From Pseudomonadota bacterium (GTDB lineage: Bacteria > Pseudomonadota > Alphaproteobacteria > Rhizobiales > Beijerinckiaceae), in the NCBI GenBank assembly GCA_023450615.1, contig JAEXGT010000017.1, positions 1 through 16,260 of the forward strand: DNA of 16,260 nucleotides, given 5' to 3'. Positions 6,679 through 14,830 of this stretch are shown piece by piece; positions within the stretch are counted from its first letter, which is position 1, and each line of letters starts with the position of its first letter. The notes beneath the pieces are model-generated. The model worked only from the letters and a program-made list of their open reading frames with translations. It searched no databases and was not told the origin of the DNA. A program made the translations under genes and the position numbers.

Positions 6679-8163
6679 TTATAGTCCCGCGAGGCAGACG
6701 TATTTGATTTCGAGGAAGCCCTCGATGCCGTACTTCGAGCCCTCACGGCCCAAGCCCGACTGCTTGATGCCGCCGAAGGGCGCCATCTCGTTGGCCAGCG
6801 CAGGCGTGTTCACGCCCACCATGCCGCTCTCCAAGGCCTCCGCCACGCGCCACACGCGGGCCATGTCCTTGGCATAAAAATACGACGCCAGACCGAACTC
6901 CGTGTCGTTCGCCATGGCAATCACATCCTCTTCATCCTTGAACGTGATGATCGGAGCCAGCGGCGCGAAGGTTTCTTCCTTCGTCACCTTCATCGCCTGC
7001 GTCACTCCCGTCATCACGGTCGGCTCGAAGAACGTGCCGCCAAGATCCGAGCGCTTGCCGCCCACCAGCACCGTGCCGCCCTTGGCCAGCGCGTCCTGAA
7101 CATGCTCTTCCATCTTGGCCACCGCGCGGTCATCGATCAGCGGCCCCATGGCCACGCCTGCTTCCGTGCCACGGCCGAGCTTGAGGCCTTGCGCCTTGGC
7201 GGCGAGCTTCTCGGCGAAGGCGTCGGCCACGCTCTCCTGCACATAGATCCGGTTGGCGCACACGCAGGTCTGACCGGCATTGCGGAACTTGGACGCCATC
7301 GCGCCATCCACCGCCGCATCGAGATCGGCATCGTCGAACACGATGAAGGGTGCATTGCCGCCCAGCTCCAGGGACAGACGCTTGATGCCCTCAGATGCCT
7401 CCTTCATCAGCCAGCGGCCCACATTGGTCGAGCCGGTGAACGTGATCTTGGCGACCTTCGGGTTGCGGCAGAACTCCTCGCCGATGGGCTTGGCCTCGCC
7501 GGTGATCACCGAGAAGGCGCCTTTGGGCACGCCGGCCCGCTCGGCCAGCACCGCGAGCGCGAGCGCCGAGAGCGGGGTTTGGGCCGCAGGCTTGAGCACC
7601 ATGGTGCAGCCGGCGGCCAGCGCCGGGCCGACCTTGCGGGTGATCATGCCATTGGGAAAGTTCCAGGGCGTGATCGCCGCGCACACGCCCACGGGCTGCT
7701 TGAGCACCAGAATGCGCTGGCTGGCATTGGCGCCGGGAATGATATCGCCGTCGATGCGCTTGGCCTCTTCCGCGAACCACTCGATGTAAGCGGCGTTCGA
7801 CACGACCTCGCCCTTGGCCTCGGCGAGCGGCTTGCCCTGTTCCGTGGTGAGGATCAGCGCCAGATCGTCGGCATTCTCGATGATGAGGTCATACCATTTC
7901 TTGAGGATCTGGCTGCGCTCCTTGGCGGTGCGCTTGGCCCATTCCTTCTGCACCTCATGGGCCTTGTCGATGGCCCGGCGAGCGGCGTCGGGACCGAGAT
8001 TCGGCACATGAGCGATCAGCGCGCCATCGAACGGGTCTGTCACAGGAATGGACTTGGCGCCGGAGGCGTCGATCCACTCGCCCGCCACATAGGCCTGCGA
8101 CACCAGCAAAGACGCGTCCTTCAGATCGGGAATACGGCGTTCCGGGGGATTATGAGCGGTCAT
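6679..8163 (-). CDS. gabD: NAD(P)-dependent succinate-semialdehyde dehydrogenase-type aldehyde dehydrogenase
   Basis: A 494-residue cytosolic aldehyde dehydrogenase that oxidises an aldehyde to its acid; the closest type is succinate-semialdehyde dehydrogenase (succinate semialdehyde to succinate, GABA and related catabolism). Catalytic features are all present: Asn168 in PWNFP, Lys191 in KPAAQTP, GSTNVG at 244-249, Glu266 in LELGG and nucleophile Cys300 in NAGQTC. The C-terminus KYGIEGFLEIKYVC is characteristic of the GabD branch. The ATG at 8163 is preceded by GGAG at a suitable distance. The reading frame stays open far beyond this start, but that stretch is antisense to the binding-protein gene. 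Glutarate semialdehyde is an alternative substrate in this branch. The gene diverges from the ABC operon, so a shared regulatory region is possible. Confidence 0.92.
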   Translation of the reverse strand: MTAHNPPERRIPDLKDASLLVSQAYVAGEWIDASGAKSIPVTDPFDGALIAHVPNLGPDAARRAIDKAHEVQKEWAKRTAKERSQILKKWYDLIIENADDLALILTTEQGKPLAEAKGEVVSNAAYIEWFAEEAKRIDGDIIPGANASQRILVLKQPVGVCAAITPWNFPNGMITRKVGPALAAGCTMVLKPAAQTPLSALALAVLAERAGVPKGAFSVITGEAKPIGEEFCRNPKVAKITFTGSTNVGRWLMKEASEGIKRLSLELGGNAPFIVFDDADLDAAVDGAMASKFRNAGQTCVCANRIYVQESVADAFAEKLAAKAQGLKLGRGTEAGVAMGPLIDDRAVAKMEEHVQDALAKGGTVLVGGKRSDLGGTFFEPTVMTGVTQAMKVTKEETFAPLAPIITFKDEEDVIAMANDTEFGLASYFYAKDMARVWRVAEALESGMVGVNTPALANEMAPFGGIKQSGLGREGSKYGIEGFLEIKYVCLAGL

Positions 8164-8442
8164 GGAGAACTCCAGCCTGAGGGAAAATGATGGGAGGGAT
8201 ATAGGCACTCTCATCCGACCTGAACACCGCGCCGCACGCCGGTCTGGGTTGTCGCCGCATACGAAGCACGACCAAGCCTTCGCCAACCCGAATGGGTGCG
8301 ACTTAAGGATGAAGGCTTCCTGCATTGCTAAGGCGAATGGCGCCGTTACCTTGTCTTGACCGGCTTCATGGGGGGTTTCACCATGTGGTCCGATACATGG
8401 CAGGACCAACCTGCCTTTCCGATAACAATGGGAAGGAAGACG
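8164..8442. promoter_or_regulatory. Divergent intergenic region between aldehyde dehydrogenase and ABC operon
   Basis: These 279 bases lie between two divergent genes and must hold the promoters of both. I could not identify a convincing -35/-10 pair on either strand. The part next to the binding-protein gene holds several short inverted repeats, described separately. A ribosome site, GGAAGGAAG, at 8431-8439 serves the gene starting at 8443. Confidence 0.45.
8399..8415 (+). promoter_or_regulatory. Perfect small hairpin in the leader of the binding-protein gene
   Basis: Arms GGCAGG (8399-8404) and CCTGCC (8410-8415) flank a five-base loop, ACCAA, 15 bases before the Shine-Dalgarno sequence. 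An overlapping inverted repeat, CCATGT (8381-8386) with ACATGG (8395-8400), would compete with it, because both use bases 8399-8400. This could be a leader structure that sets mRNA stability or translation, or it could be chance; no known riboswitch was recognised. Confidence 0.3.
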
Positions 8443-9651
8443 ATGCGAGTTCTCAAGCCAATTCTGTTCGCCCTCAGCTGCACCGTGGCGGCACAGGCAG
8501 CCTACGCCCAGAATATCTCCGACAATGTCGTGAAGATCGGCATTCTCAACGATCAGTCCGGCGTCTATGCGGATTTCGGCGGAAAATCTTCCGTGGCAGC
8601 GGCGCAGATGGCCGTTGAGGATTTCGGCGGCAAGGTTCTTGGCGCCAATATCGAGATCGTGAACGCCGACCACCAGAACAAACCCGACGTGGCTTCGAGC
8701 ATCGCCCGCCAGTGGTACGATGCGGACAAAGTCGATTCCATCATGGAACTGACCACCTCCTCCGTTGCGCTCGCTGTTCAGGGCCTCTCGAAGGAGAAGA
8801 AGAAGATCACCATGACCACCGGTGCGGCGACGACCGAGCTCACCGGCAAGCAATGTTCGCCTTACGGATTCCATTGGGCCTACGACACGCACGCCCTGGC
8901 CGTCGGCACCGGCGGCGCGCTGGTGGAGAATGGCGGCAACAAGTGGTTCTTCCTCACCGCCGATTATGCTTTCGGCTATTCCCTCGAGGAGCAGACTTCC
9001 AAATTCGTGAAGTCGAAGGGCGGTCAGGTCGTCGGCTCTGTGCGCCATCCGCTGGCCGCCACCGATTACTCGTCGTTCCTTCTGCAAGCCCAGAGCTCCG
9101 GCGCTAACGTGATCGGCATGGCCAATGCCGGTCTCGACACTGCCAACGCCATCAAGCAGGCCGCCGAGTTCGGCATCACCCAAGGCGGAACGCGTCTCGC
9201 CGCGCTTCTCTTCACCCTCGCCGAAGTGAAGGGCCTGGGCCTTCAATCCGCACAGGGCCTGACGCTCACCGAAGGCTGGTATTGGGATCAGAACGACGAT
9301 AACCGCGCCTTCGCCAAGCGCTTCCAGGCCAAGACCGGCAAAATGCCCAACATGATTCACATGGGCACTTATTCGACCGTCATGCAGTATCTGAAGGCCA
9401 TTCAGAAGGCCGGCACCGACGAGACGGAAGCGGTTGCCAAGGCGCTGCACGAGATGCCGGTTCAGGACGCCTTCACGAAGAACGGCAAGGTTCTGCCCAA
9501 CGGCCGCATGGTCTACGACATGTATCTCTTCCAGGTGAAGAAGCCCGAAGAGAGCAAGGGCGAATGGGACATGTACAAGCAGCTCGCCACCATCCCCGGC
9601 GACCAGGCCTACATGAAGGTTGCCGACAGCGGCTGCCAGCTCACGCAGTAA
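8443..9651 (+). CDS. ABC transporter periplasmic substrate-binding protein, LIV/HAAT family
   Basis: A 402-residue type I periplasmic binding protein. I chose the ATG at 8443 because GGAAGGAAG lies just upstream and it begins a classic Sec signal peptide, MRVLKPILFALSCTVAAQAAYA, likely cut before Gln23. The mature start NVVKIGILNDQSGVYADFGG is typical of the Leu/Ile/Val-binding-protein family, as are SSVALAVQGL, TADYAFGYSLEE and the closing part VYDMYLFQVKKPEESKGEWD. Cys138 and Cys398 are well placed to form a disulfide. The gene heads a complete LIV-type transporter operon. Members of this subfamily bind amino acids, amides, aromatic acids and other small acids, so 'branched-chain amino acid' is a family label and the true ligand is unknown. 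A strong hairpin follows the stop and probably limits read-through into livG. Confidence 0.92.
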   Translation: MRVLKPILFALSCTVAAQAAYAQNISDNVVKIGILNDQSGVYADFGGKSSVAAAQMAVEDFGGKVLGANIEIVNADHQNKPDVASSIARQWYDADKVDSIMELTTSSVALAVQGLSKEKKKITMTTGAATTELTGKQCSPYGFHWAYDTHALAVGTGGALVENGGNKWFFLTADYAFGYSLEEQTSKFVKSKGGQVVGSVRHPLAATDYSSFLLQAQSSGANVIGMANAGLDTANAIKQAAEFGITQGGTRLAALLFTLAEVKGLGLQSAQGLTLTEGWYWDQNDDNRAFAKRFQAKTGKMPNMIHMGTYSTVMQYLKAIQKAGTDETEAVAKALHEMPVQDAFTKNGKVLPNGRMVYDMYLFQVKKPEESKGEWDMYKQLATIPGDQAYMKVADSGCQLTQ

Positions 9652-9664
9652 TCCAAGACCACAG

Positions 9665-9702
9665 GGGCGAGGACGGTTCAGGCCGCCCTCGCCCTTTCGT
9701 TC
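9665..9702 (+). terminator. Intrinsic terminator or attenuator between binding protein and livG
   Basis: An eight-pair GC-rich stem, GGGCGAGG (9665-9672) with CCTCGCCC (9687-9694), has a further inner stem CGG/CCG after one mismatch and a four-base TCAG loop. A T-rich tract, TTTCGTTCT, follows directly. This is the classic shape of a Rho-independent terminator. Lying inside the operon just after the binding-protein stop, it probably acts as a partial terminator, giving more binding protein than ATPase and permease. Confidence 0.75.
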
Positions 9703-9734
9703 TCCATTCATCGCTCGGGATCGACAGCTGCCAC

Positions 9735-10493
9735 ATGGTTAGTACTCAACCGATTTTGAGCGCCACAGGCCTCACCATGGAATTTCGCGGCTTCGTCGCG
9801 GTGAAGGATGTGACGCTTTCCGTCAATGAAGGAACGATCCACGCCTTGATTGGCCCCAACGGCGCCGGCAAGACCACGGTCTTCAACCTTCTCACCAAGT
9901 TTCTCACGCCGACCCGCGGGCAGATCAGTTTTCGCGGGAACGACATCACCGGGCTGAAGCCCGCCGAAGTCGCACGGCTCGGCCTTGTGCGCTCGTTTCA
10001 GATCTCTGCGGTGTTTCCGCATTTGACTGTGCTCGACAACGTGCGCGTGGCGCTTCAGCGTCCGAAGAACCTCGCCACGCAATTCTGGCTTCCTTCCGGA
10101 AGCCTCTCTGTTCTCGACGATCGCGCGCTGGAACTGATCGATGCGGTCAATCTCACGCCTTACGCGCATCTGACCGCCTCGGAATTATCCTACGGCCGCA
10201 AGCGCGCGCTCGAGATCGCAACGACTCTCGCGCTCGATCCGGCCATGCTCCTTCTCGACGAGCCGATGGCCGGCATGGGGCATGAAGACATCGGACGCAT
10301 CGCCGACCTGATCAGGCGCGTCGCCAAGAACCGCACCGTGCTCATGGTCGAACACAACCTGAATGTGGTGGCGGATCTGTGCGACCGCGTCACCGTTCTC
10401 GCGCGCGGCGAGATCCTCTCCGACGGATCCTATGCGACCGTCAGCGCCGATCCGCGCGTGCGTGAAGCCTATATGGGGACTGAGCATGAGTAA
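9735..10493 (+). CDS. livG: ABC transporter ATP-binding protein LivG
   Basis: A 252-residue ATPase subunit of the LIV-type importer, on the cytoplasmic face. Walker A is GPNGAGKT at about 40-47, the Q-loop is around Gln89 in RSFQIS, the ABC signature is the LSYGRKR variant at 151-157, Walker B is MLLLDEP at 171-177, and the switch His207 is in VEHNLN. The LivG subtype is shown by the insert after the Q-loop (FPHLTVLDNV to about residue 125) and by MAGMGHED in place of TEGL. The frame is open upstream through the terminator hairpin, so the ATG at 9735 is the sensible start, although its ribosome site is weak. This may itself lower translation relative to the binding protein. The end overlaps the livF start by eight bases. 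Confidence 0.92.
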   Translation: MVSTQPILSATGLTMEFRGFVAVKDVTLSVNEGTIHALIGPNGAGKTTVFNLLTKFLTPTRGQISFRGNDITGLKPAEVARLGLVRSFQISAVFPHLTVLDNVRVALQRPKNLATQFWLPSGSLSVLDDRALELIDAVNLTPYAHLTASELSYGRKRALEIATTLALDPAMLLLDEPMAGMGHEDIGRIADLIRRVAKNRTVLMVEHNLNVVADLCDRVTVLARGEILSDGSYATVSADPRVREAYMGTEHE

Positions 10494-11193
10494 CGCGCCT
10501 CTCCTCGAAGTTCGCGGACTGAACGCCTGGTACGGCGAAAGCCACGTTCTTCATGGTGTCGATCTCGACATCCGTGAAGGCGAGACCGTGACGCTGCTGG
10601 GCCGCAATGGCGCGGGCAAGACGACGACTTTGCGCTCCATCATGGGAATCCTGCGCCGCCGCCAGGGCGTGATCCGCCTGCGTGGCAAGGATCTTCTCGG
10701 CCTTCCCCTGCATAAGGTCGCGCAGGAAGGCATCGGATACGTGCCCGAGGAGCGCGGAATCTTCGCCAGCCTCAACGTGTCCGAGAACCTAATGCTGCCG
10801 CCGAACGTCTCGCAGGGCGGCATGAGCATCGACGAGATCTACACGCTGTTTCCCAACCTGCATGAGCGCCGCTCCAGCCAGGGCACGAAACTCTCCGGCG
10901 GTGAGCAGCAAATGCTGGCGATTGCCCGCATCCTGCGAACCGGTGCGCGGGTCATTCTGCTCGACGAGCCGACCGAGGGCCTTGCCCCCGTCATCATCCA
11001 GCGCATCGGCGACGTTCTGGTCGAACTGAAGAAACGTGGCATGACGATTCTGCTGGTGGAGCAGAATTTCCGCTTCGCCAAGAAAGTCGCGGACCGCTTC
11101 TACCTCATGGAGGATGGACGCATGGTCAATTCCTTCCCAGGCCATGAGCTCGACTCGCGCATGGACGAACTTCAAGAAGTGCTGGGAGTGTAA
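10486..11193 (+). CDS. livF: ABC transporter ATP-binding protein LivF
   Basis: A 235-residue second ATPase that pairs with LivG. Walker A is GRNGAGKT at 39-46, the signature is LSGGEQQ at 136-142, and Walker B is VILLDEP followed by TEGLAP at 156-168, a LivF hallmark. GYVPEERGIFASLNVSENL (about 84-102) carries the LivF-type element after the Q-loop. The switch position has Gln193 in VEQNF, the normal LivF variant of the H-loop. The ATG at 10486 overlaps the end of livG by eight bases, in a different frame, so translation is probably coupled. The stop is three bases before the livH start. Confidence 0.93.
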   Translation: MSNAPLLEVRGLNAWYGESHVLHGVDLDIREGETVTLLGRNGAGKTTTLRSIMGILRRRQGVIRLRGKDLLGLPLHKVAQEGIGYVPEERGIFASLNVSENLMLPPNVSQGGMSIDEIYTLFPNLHERRSSQGTKLSGGEQQMLAIARILRTGARVILLDEPTEGLAPVIIQRIGDVLVELKKRGMTILLVEQNFRFAKKVADRFYLMEDGRMVNSFPGHELDSRMDELQEVLGV

Positions 11194-11196
11194 CGA

Positions 11197-12084
11197 ATGA
11201 GCACGATCTTCGGCATTCCCGCCCCTGCCCTCTACGGGCAAATTCTCATCGGCCTCATCAACGGCTCCTTCTATGCCATGCTCAGCCTTGGCCTCGCCGT
11301 GATCTTCGGCCTGCTGCGGGTGATCAACTTCGCCCATGGCGCGCAATACATGCTCGGCGCCTTCGCCGCCTATCTCCTGCTGACCTATGTGGGCATCGGC
11401 TATTGGCCGTCACTCATCCTGGCCCCCGTGATCGTGGGCGCGGTGGCGATCGTCATCGAGCGCTTCATGCTGCGGCGGCTCTACGGCCTCGATCCGCTCT
11501 ACGGCCTTTTGCTGACCTTCGGTCTCGCGCTCATTCTCGAAGGCGCGTTCCGCCATTGGTTCGGAGCCGCCGGAAAGCCCTATGCGCCTCCGGCTCAGCT
11601 GACTGGAGCCGTCAATCTCGGCTTCATGTTCATGCCGATCTATCGCGGCTGGGTGGTTGTCGCGTCCCTGTTCGTGTGCATCGGAACATGGCTGCTCATC
11701 GAGAAGACGAGGCTTGGCGCTTACTTGAGAGCGGCAACGGAAAATGCCACGCTCGTTCAGTCCTTCGGCGTGAACGTGCCGCTGTTGCTGACGCTCACCT
11801 ACGGTCTTGGCGCCGCGCTGGCCGCGCTCGCGGGCGTGCTGGCCGCTCCGATCTATCAGGTCAGCCCGCTCATGGGCACGAACCTCATCATCATCGTCTT
11901 TGCCGTGGTCGTTGTCGGCGGCATGGGGTCGATCCTCGGCGCCATCGTGACCGGTTATGTGCTCGGGGTGCTGGAGGGCCTGACGAAGGTCTTCTACCCA
12001 GAGGCTTCGAGCATTGTTATCTTTGTGATCATGGCCATCGTTCTGCTCGTCAGGCCGGCGGGTCTCTTCGGGCGGGAGGAGTAA
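11197..12084 (+). CDS. livH: ABC transporter permease LivH
   Basis: A 295-residue inner-membrane permease of the LIV/HAAT type. The family signature GLAVIFGLLRVINFAHG is at 32-48, and the cytoplasmic coupling region, about 171-195 (TRLGAYLRAATEN, then FGVNV), is the site that contacts an ATPase. The C-terminal VRPAGLFGREE is typical. Seven to eight hydrophobic segments can be counted. The gene starts three bases after the livF stop and ends four bases before the livM start, so it is co-transcribed. It forms the translocation pore together with LivM. Confidence 0.92.
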   Translation: MSTIFGIPAPALYGQILIGLINGSFYAMLSLGLAVIFGLLRVINFAHGAQYMLGAFAAYLLLTYVGIGYWPSLILAPVIVGAVAIVIERFMLRRLYGLDPLYGLLLTFGLALILEGAFRHWFGAAGKPYAPPAQLTGAVNLGFMFMPIYRGWVVVASLFVCIGTWLLIEKTRLGAYLRAATENATLVQSFGVNVPLLLTLTYGLGAALAALAGVLAAPIYQVSPLMGTNLIIIVFAVVVVGGMGSILGAIVTGYVLGVLEGLTKVFYPEASSIVIFVIMAIVLLVRPAGLFGREE

Positions 12085-12088
12085 TATC

Positions 12089-13063
12089 ATGGCTGTCGGA
12101 ACCCAATATCTCGCCGAGCAGCCCAAGCTGCGCGTCACTTCGCTCGTCCTGGGCGCGGTTGCCCTCGCAGGCCTGCTCGCGGCTCCGTTCTTCCTCTATC
12201 CCGAATTTCTGATGAGCATTCTGTGCTTCGCGTTGTTCGCCTGCGCGTTCAACCTGCTCATCGGCTATGTCGGCCTTCTCTCCTTCGGCCATGCCGCCTT
12301 CTTCGGGGGCGCGGCCTACTACACCGCCCATGCGGTCAAGGTATGGGGCTGGGAGCCGCTGACGGGCATTCTCTTCGGTGCGGCCGGCGCCGCCGCGATG
12401 GGCCTCATCATCGGCTTCATCGCCATTCGCCGCCAGGGCATCTACTTCGCCATGATCACCTTGGCCCTGTCGCAGATGTTCGCCTTCATTTGCCTGCAGG
12501 TGCCGTTCACCCACGGCGAGGATGGCATTCAGGGCGTGCCCCGGGGCCATCTGCTCGGCCTGATCGATCTGAGCCGGCCGCTGGCGATGTACTACGTGAC
12601 GCTCGCGATCTTCCTGTTCGGCGTTTTCGCCATCTGGCGCATCGTGAACTCGCCCTTCGGCAACATCCTGAAGGCCATCCGCGAGAATGAGCGCCGCGCC
12701 ATTTCTCTCGGCTACCGGGTCGATCGCTACAAGCTCGGCGCTTTCGTCATGTCGGCAGCCCTCGCAGGCCTTGCCGGGGGCACGAAGGCGATTGTGTTCC
12801 AGTTCGCCACGCTGACCGACGTGCAATGGCAGATGTCGGGTGAGGTCATTCTCATGACCCTGCTCGGCGGCATCGGCACCATGATCGGCCCGATGGTCGG
12901 CGCGGGTCTGGTCATCGCCCTGCAGAACTATCTCGCCTCGTCCCAATTCCCCGTCACGGTTCTGATCGGCATCATCTTTGTCATCTGCGTGCTGCTGTTC
13001 CGCCGGGGCATCGTCGGCGAGGTTCTGGAACTCATGAAGCGCAAGCCCAAGGGTACTGTTTAA
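12089..13063 (+). CDS. livM: ABC transporter permease LivM
   Basis: A 324-residue inner-membrane permease, partner of LivH. It carries the LivM signature NLLIGYVGLLSFGHAAFFG at 55-73, RRQGIYFAMITLALSQMF at 114-131, and the coupling loop FGNILKAIRENERRA at 190-204. About eight or nine membrane segments are visible. The ATG at 12089 follows a strong GGAGGAG that overlaps the end of livH. It ends with a basic tail, MKRKPKGTV. An eight-base direct repeat, GGGTACTG, spans the stop region (13051 and 13067). The flavin dehydrogenase gene begins 43 bases downstream with no terminator between, so it is probably the last gene of the same operon. Confidence 0.92.
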   Translation: MAVGTQYLAEQPKLRVTSLVLGAVALAGLLAAPFFLYPEFLMSILCFALFACAFNLLIGYVGLLSFGHAAFFGGAAYYTAHAVKVWGWEPLTGILFGAAGAAAMGLIIGFIAIRRQGIYFAMITLALSQMFAFICLQVPFTHGEDGIQGVPRGHLLGLIDLSRPLAMYYVTLAIFLFGVFAIWRIVNSPFGNILKAIRENERRAISLGYRVDRYKLGAFVMSAALAGLAGGTKAIVFQFATLTDVQWQMSGEVILMTLLGGIGTMIGPMVGAGLVIALQNYLASSQFPVTVLIGIIFVICVLLFRRGIVGEVLELMKRKPKGTV

Positions 13064-13106
13064 ACTGGGTACTGCATAAGCCCAGGGCTCTCATGTGAGG
13101 CGTGTC

Positions 13107-14747
13107 ATGTCCGATAGCACCACGTTCGACTACGTCATCATCGGAGGAGGCTCGGCAGGCTGCGTTCTGGCGAACCGCCTTTCCAAGGATCCGGCCAATT
13201 CCGTCTGTCTTCTGGAGGCGGGAGGAAAAGACAACTGGATCTGGTACCACATACCGGTGGGCTACCTGTTCGCCATCGGCAATCCGCGCGCCGACTGGAT
13301 GTTCAAGACCGAGAGCGAGCCGGGCCTCAACGGACGCATCCTGAACTATCCGCGCGGCAAGGTGCTCGGCGGCTGCTCGGCCATCAACGCCATGGTCTAC
13401 ATGCGCGGCCAGCGCGAGGATTACGACAACTGGCGCCAGATGGGCCTGAAAGGCTGGGGCTGGGATGACGTGAGGCCGATCTTCCGCCAGCATCTGGATC
13501 ATTATCTCGGCGCAGGCGAGCATCATGGCATCGGCGGCGAGTGGCGCGTCGAAGCGCCCCGTACCCGTTGGGACATTCTCGATACCTTCATCGAAGCGGC
13601 CATCGAGGCCGGGATACCGCGCACGAGCGATTTCAACACGGGCAGCAACGAAGGTATCTCCTATTTTCACGTCAACCAGAAGAACGGGCGGCGTTGGTCG
13701 GCGGCCCGCGGCTTCCTGAGGCCCGCCCTGTCGCGTCCCAATCTTCAGCTGGAGATCAATGCGCATGCCACGCGCATTCTCTTCGAAGGCAAACGAGCCG
13801 TCGGCGTGGAAATCCTGCAGAACGGCAATCTCCGGCGCATTCTCGCGCGCAAGGAAGTCATCCTTTCAGCCGGCGCTGTAGCTTCGCCTCAAATCTTGCA
13901 GCTTTCCGGCATCGGCAACGGCGATCTCCTGCAGCAGCACGGTATCCCGCTCCTCCACCACCTGCCGGGCGTCGGCGAGAACCTTCAGGATCACCTGCAA
14001 CTGCGGCCGATCTACAAGGTTCACGGGGTGCGCACTCTCAATGAGGATTACCGGTCGCTCGTGAGAAAGGGGTACATGGCGCTCGAATATGCCTTGTTCC
14101 GGCGTGGTCCCCTGACCATGGCGCCATCGCAGCTGGGCGCGTTTACGCGCTCCTCGCCGGACTACGCCACACCCAACCTTCAGTTCCATATCCAGCCCCT
14201 GTCGCTCGACAAGTTTGGAGAGGACCCGCACCCCTTCCCTGCATTCACGGCAAGCGTCTGCAACTTGCGCCCCACAAGTCGCGGCAGCATCCGAATCCGC
14301 AGCGGCAAGGCCGACGATGCGCCCTCCATCCGTCCCAACTATCTCTCGACTCCAGAAGATCAGCAGGTCGCCGTGGATTCGCTTCGCCTGGTCCGCCGGA
14401 TCGTCTCGATGCCTGCGCTACAGAAATACAGGCCTGAGGAGTACAAGCCTGGCGCACATCTGAATACGCATGATGAACTTCTCAACGGCGCGCGCGACAT
14501 CGGTACGACCATCTTTCACCCGGTCGGCACGGCGAAGATGGGGATCGAGAGCGATCCCATGGCGGTCACAGATGAACGCTTGCGGGTTCGGGGCGTCGAA
14601 GGTCTTCGTGTGATCGATGCCTCCGTCATGCCGACGATCACCAGTGGCAACACCAACTCGCCAACGCTGATGATTGCGGAAAGAGGCGCAGCGATGATCT
14701 TGGAGGATCATTCCCACACGGTGGAAGTGGTCAGGCAATCGGCCTGA
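13107..14747 (+). CDS. GMC-family FAD-dependent alcohol dehydrogenase (choline dehydrogenase-like)
   Basis: A 546-residue flavoprotein of the glucose-methanol-choline family, which oxidises an alcohol to an aldehyde with electrons going to the quinone pool or another acceptor. The FAD-binding motif is YVIIGGGSAGCVLANRLS at 9-26. GMC signature 1 lies at 82-101 (PRGKVLGGCSAINAMVYMRG) and signature 2 at about 256-270 (GAVASPQILQLSGIG). The catalytic pair is His471 in FHPVGTAKMG and Asn515 in SGNTNSPT. I chose the ATG at 13107 because GAGG precedes it; a GTG at 13095 would add four residues. BetA and AlkJ share these features and the sequence does not settle the substrate. Following livM by 43 bases, it may oxidise the imported compound or a product of it. 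Confidence 0.9.
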   Translation: MSDSTTFDYVIIGGGSAGCVLANRLSKDPANSVCLLEAGGKDNWIWYHIPVGYLFAIGNPRADWMFKTESEPGLNGRILNYPRGKVLGGCSAINAMVYMRGQREDYDNWRQMGLKGWGWDDVRPIFRQHLDHYLGAGEHHGIGGEWRVEAPRTRWDILDTFIEAAIEAGIPRTSDFNTGSNEGISYFHVNQKNGRRWSAARGFLRPALSRPNLQLEINAHATRILFEGKRAVGVEILQNGNLRRILARKEVILSAGAVASPQILQLSGIGNGDLLQQHGIPLLHHLPGVGENLQDHLQLRPIYKVHGVRTLNEDYRSLVRKGYMALEYALFRRGPLTMAPSQLGAFTRSSPDYATPNLQFHIQPLSLDKFGEDPHPFPAFTASVCNLRPTSRGSIRIRSGKADDAPSIRPNYLSTPEDQQVAVDSLRLVRRIVSMPALQKYRPEEYKPGAHLNTHDELLNGARDIGTTIFHPVGTAKMGIESDPMAVTDERLRVRGVEGLRVIDASVMPTITSGNTNSPTLMIAERGAAMILEDHSHTVEVVRQSA

Positions 14748-14781
14748 AGCTGGATCGTGAAAACGTTTAGGCGAATTGCTG

Positions 14782-14802
14782 GCGCGGGCCATCGGTCCGC
14801 GC
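14782..14802. terminator. Hairpin between convergent genes, possible bidirectional terminator
   Basis: A nine-pair stem with one G-T pair, GCGCGGGCC (14782-14790) against GGTCCGCGC (14794-14802), with a three-base ATC loop. It lies in the 83 bases between the convergent GMC and response-regulator genes. The following T-run is only two bases, so termination strength is uncertain. Position and stability argue for a terminator role. Confidence 0.5.
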
Positions 14803-14830
14803 TTGGGGGATAGTGACCGCCGGCTCCAGA

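Noticed and set aside
7102..8190. 362-codon plus-strand open frame across the aldehyde dehydrogenase
   Set aside because: It is the antisense of a complete catalytic enzyme and has no ribosome site or family motif.
8164..9711. The aldehyde dehydrogenase frame stays open for another 1.5 kb upstream, antisense to the binding-protein gene
   Set aside because: The ATG at 8163 has a ribosome site and begins the family's normal N-terminus. The antisense stretch is low-complexity (Gly, Leu, His, Glu-rich), as expected from a GC-rich gene read backwards.
12050..12946. 298-codon minus-strand open frame across livM
   Set aside because: A GC-bias shadow of a clear permease gene; its composition is unlike a real protein.
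13051..13074. Direct repeat GGGTACTG twice, 16 bases apart start to start, around the livM stop
   Set aside because: Too short to indicate a mobile element or attachment site; may be a small duplication.
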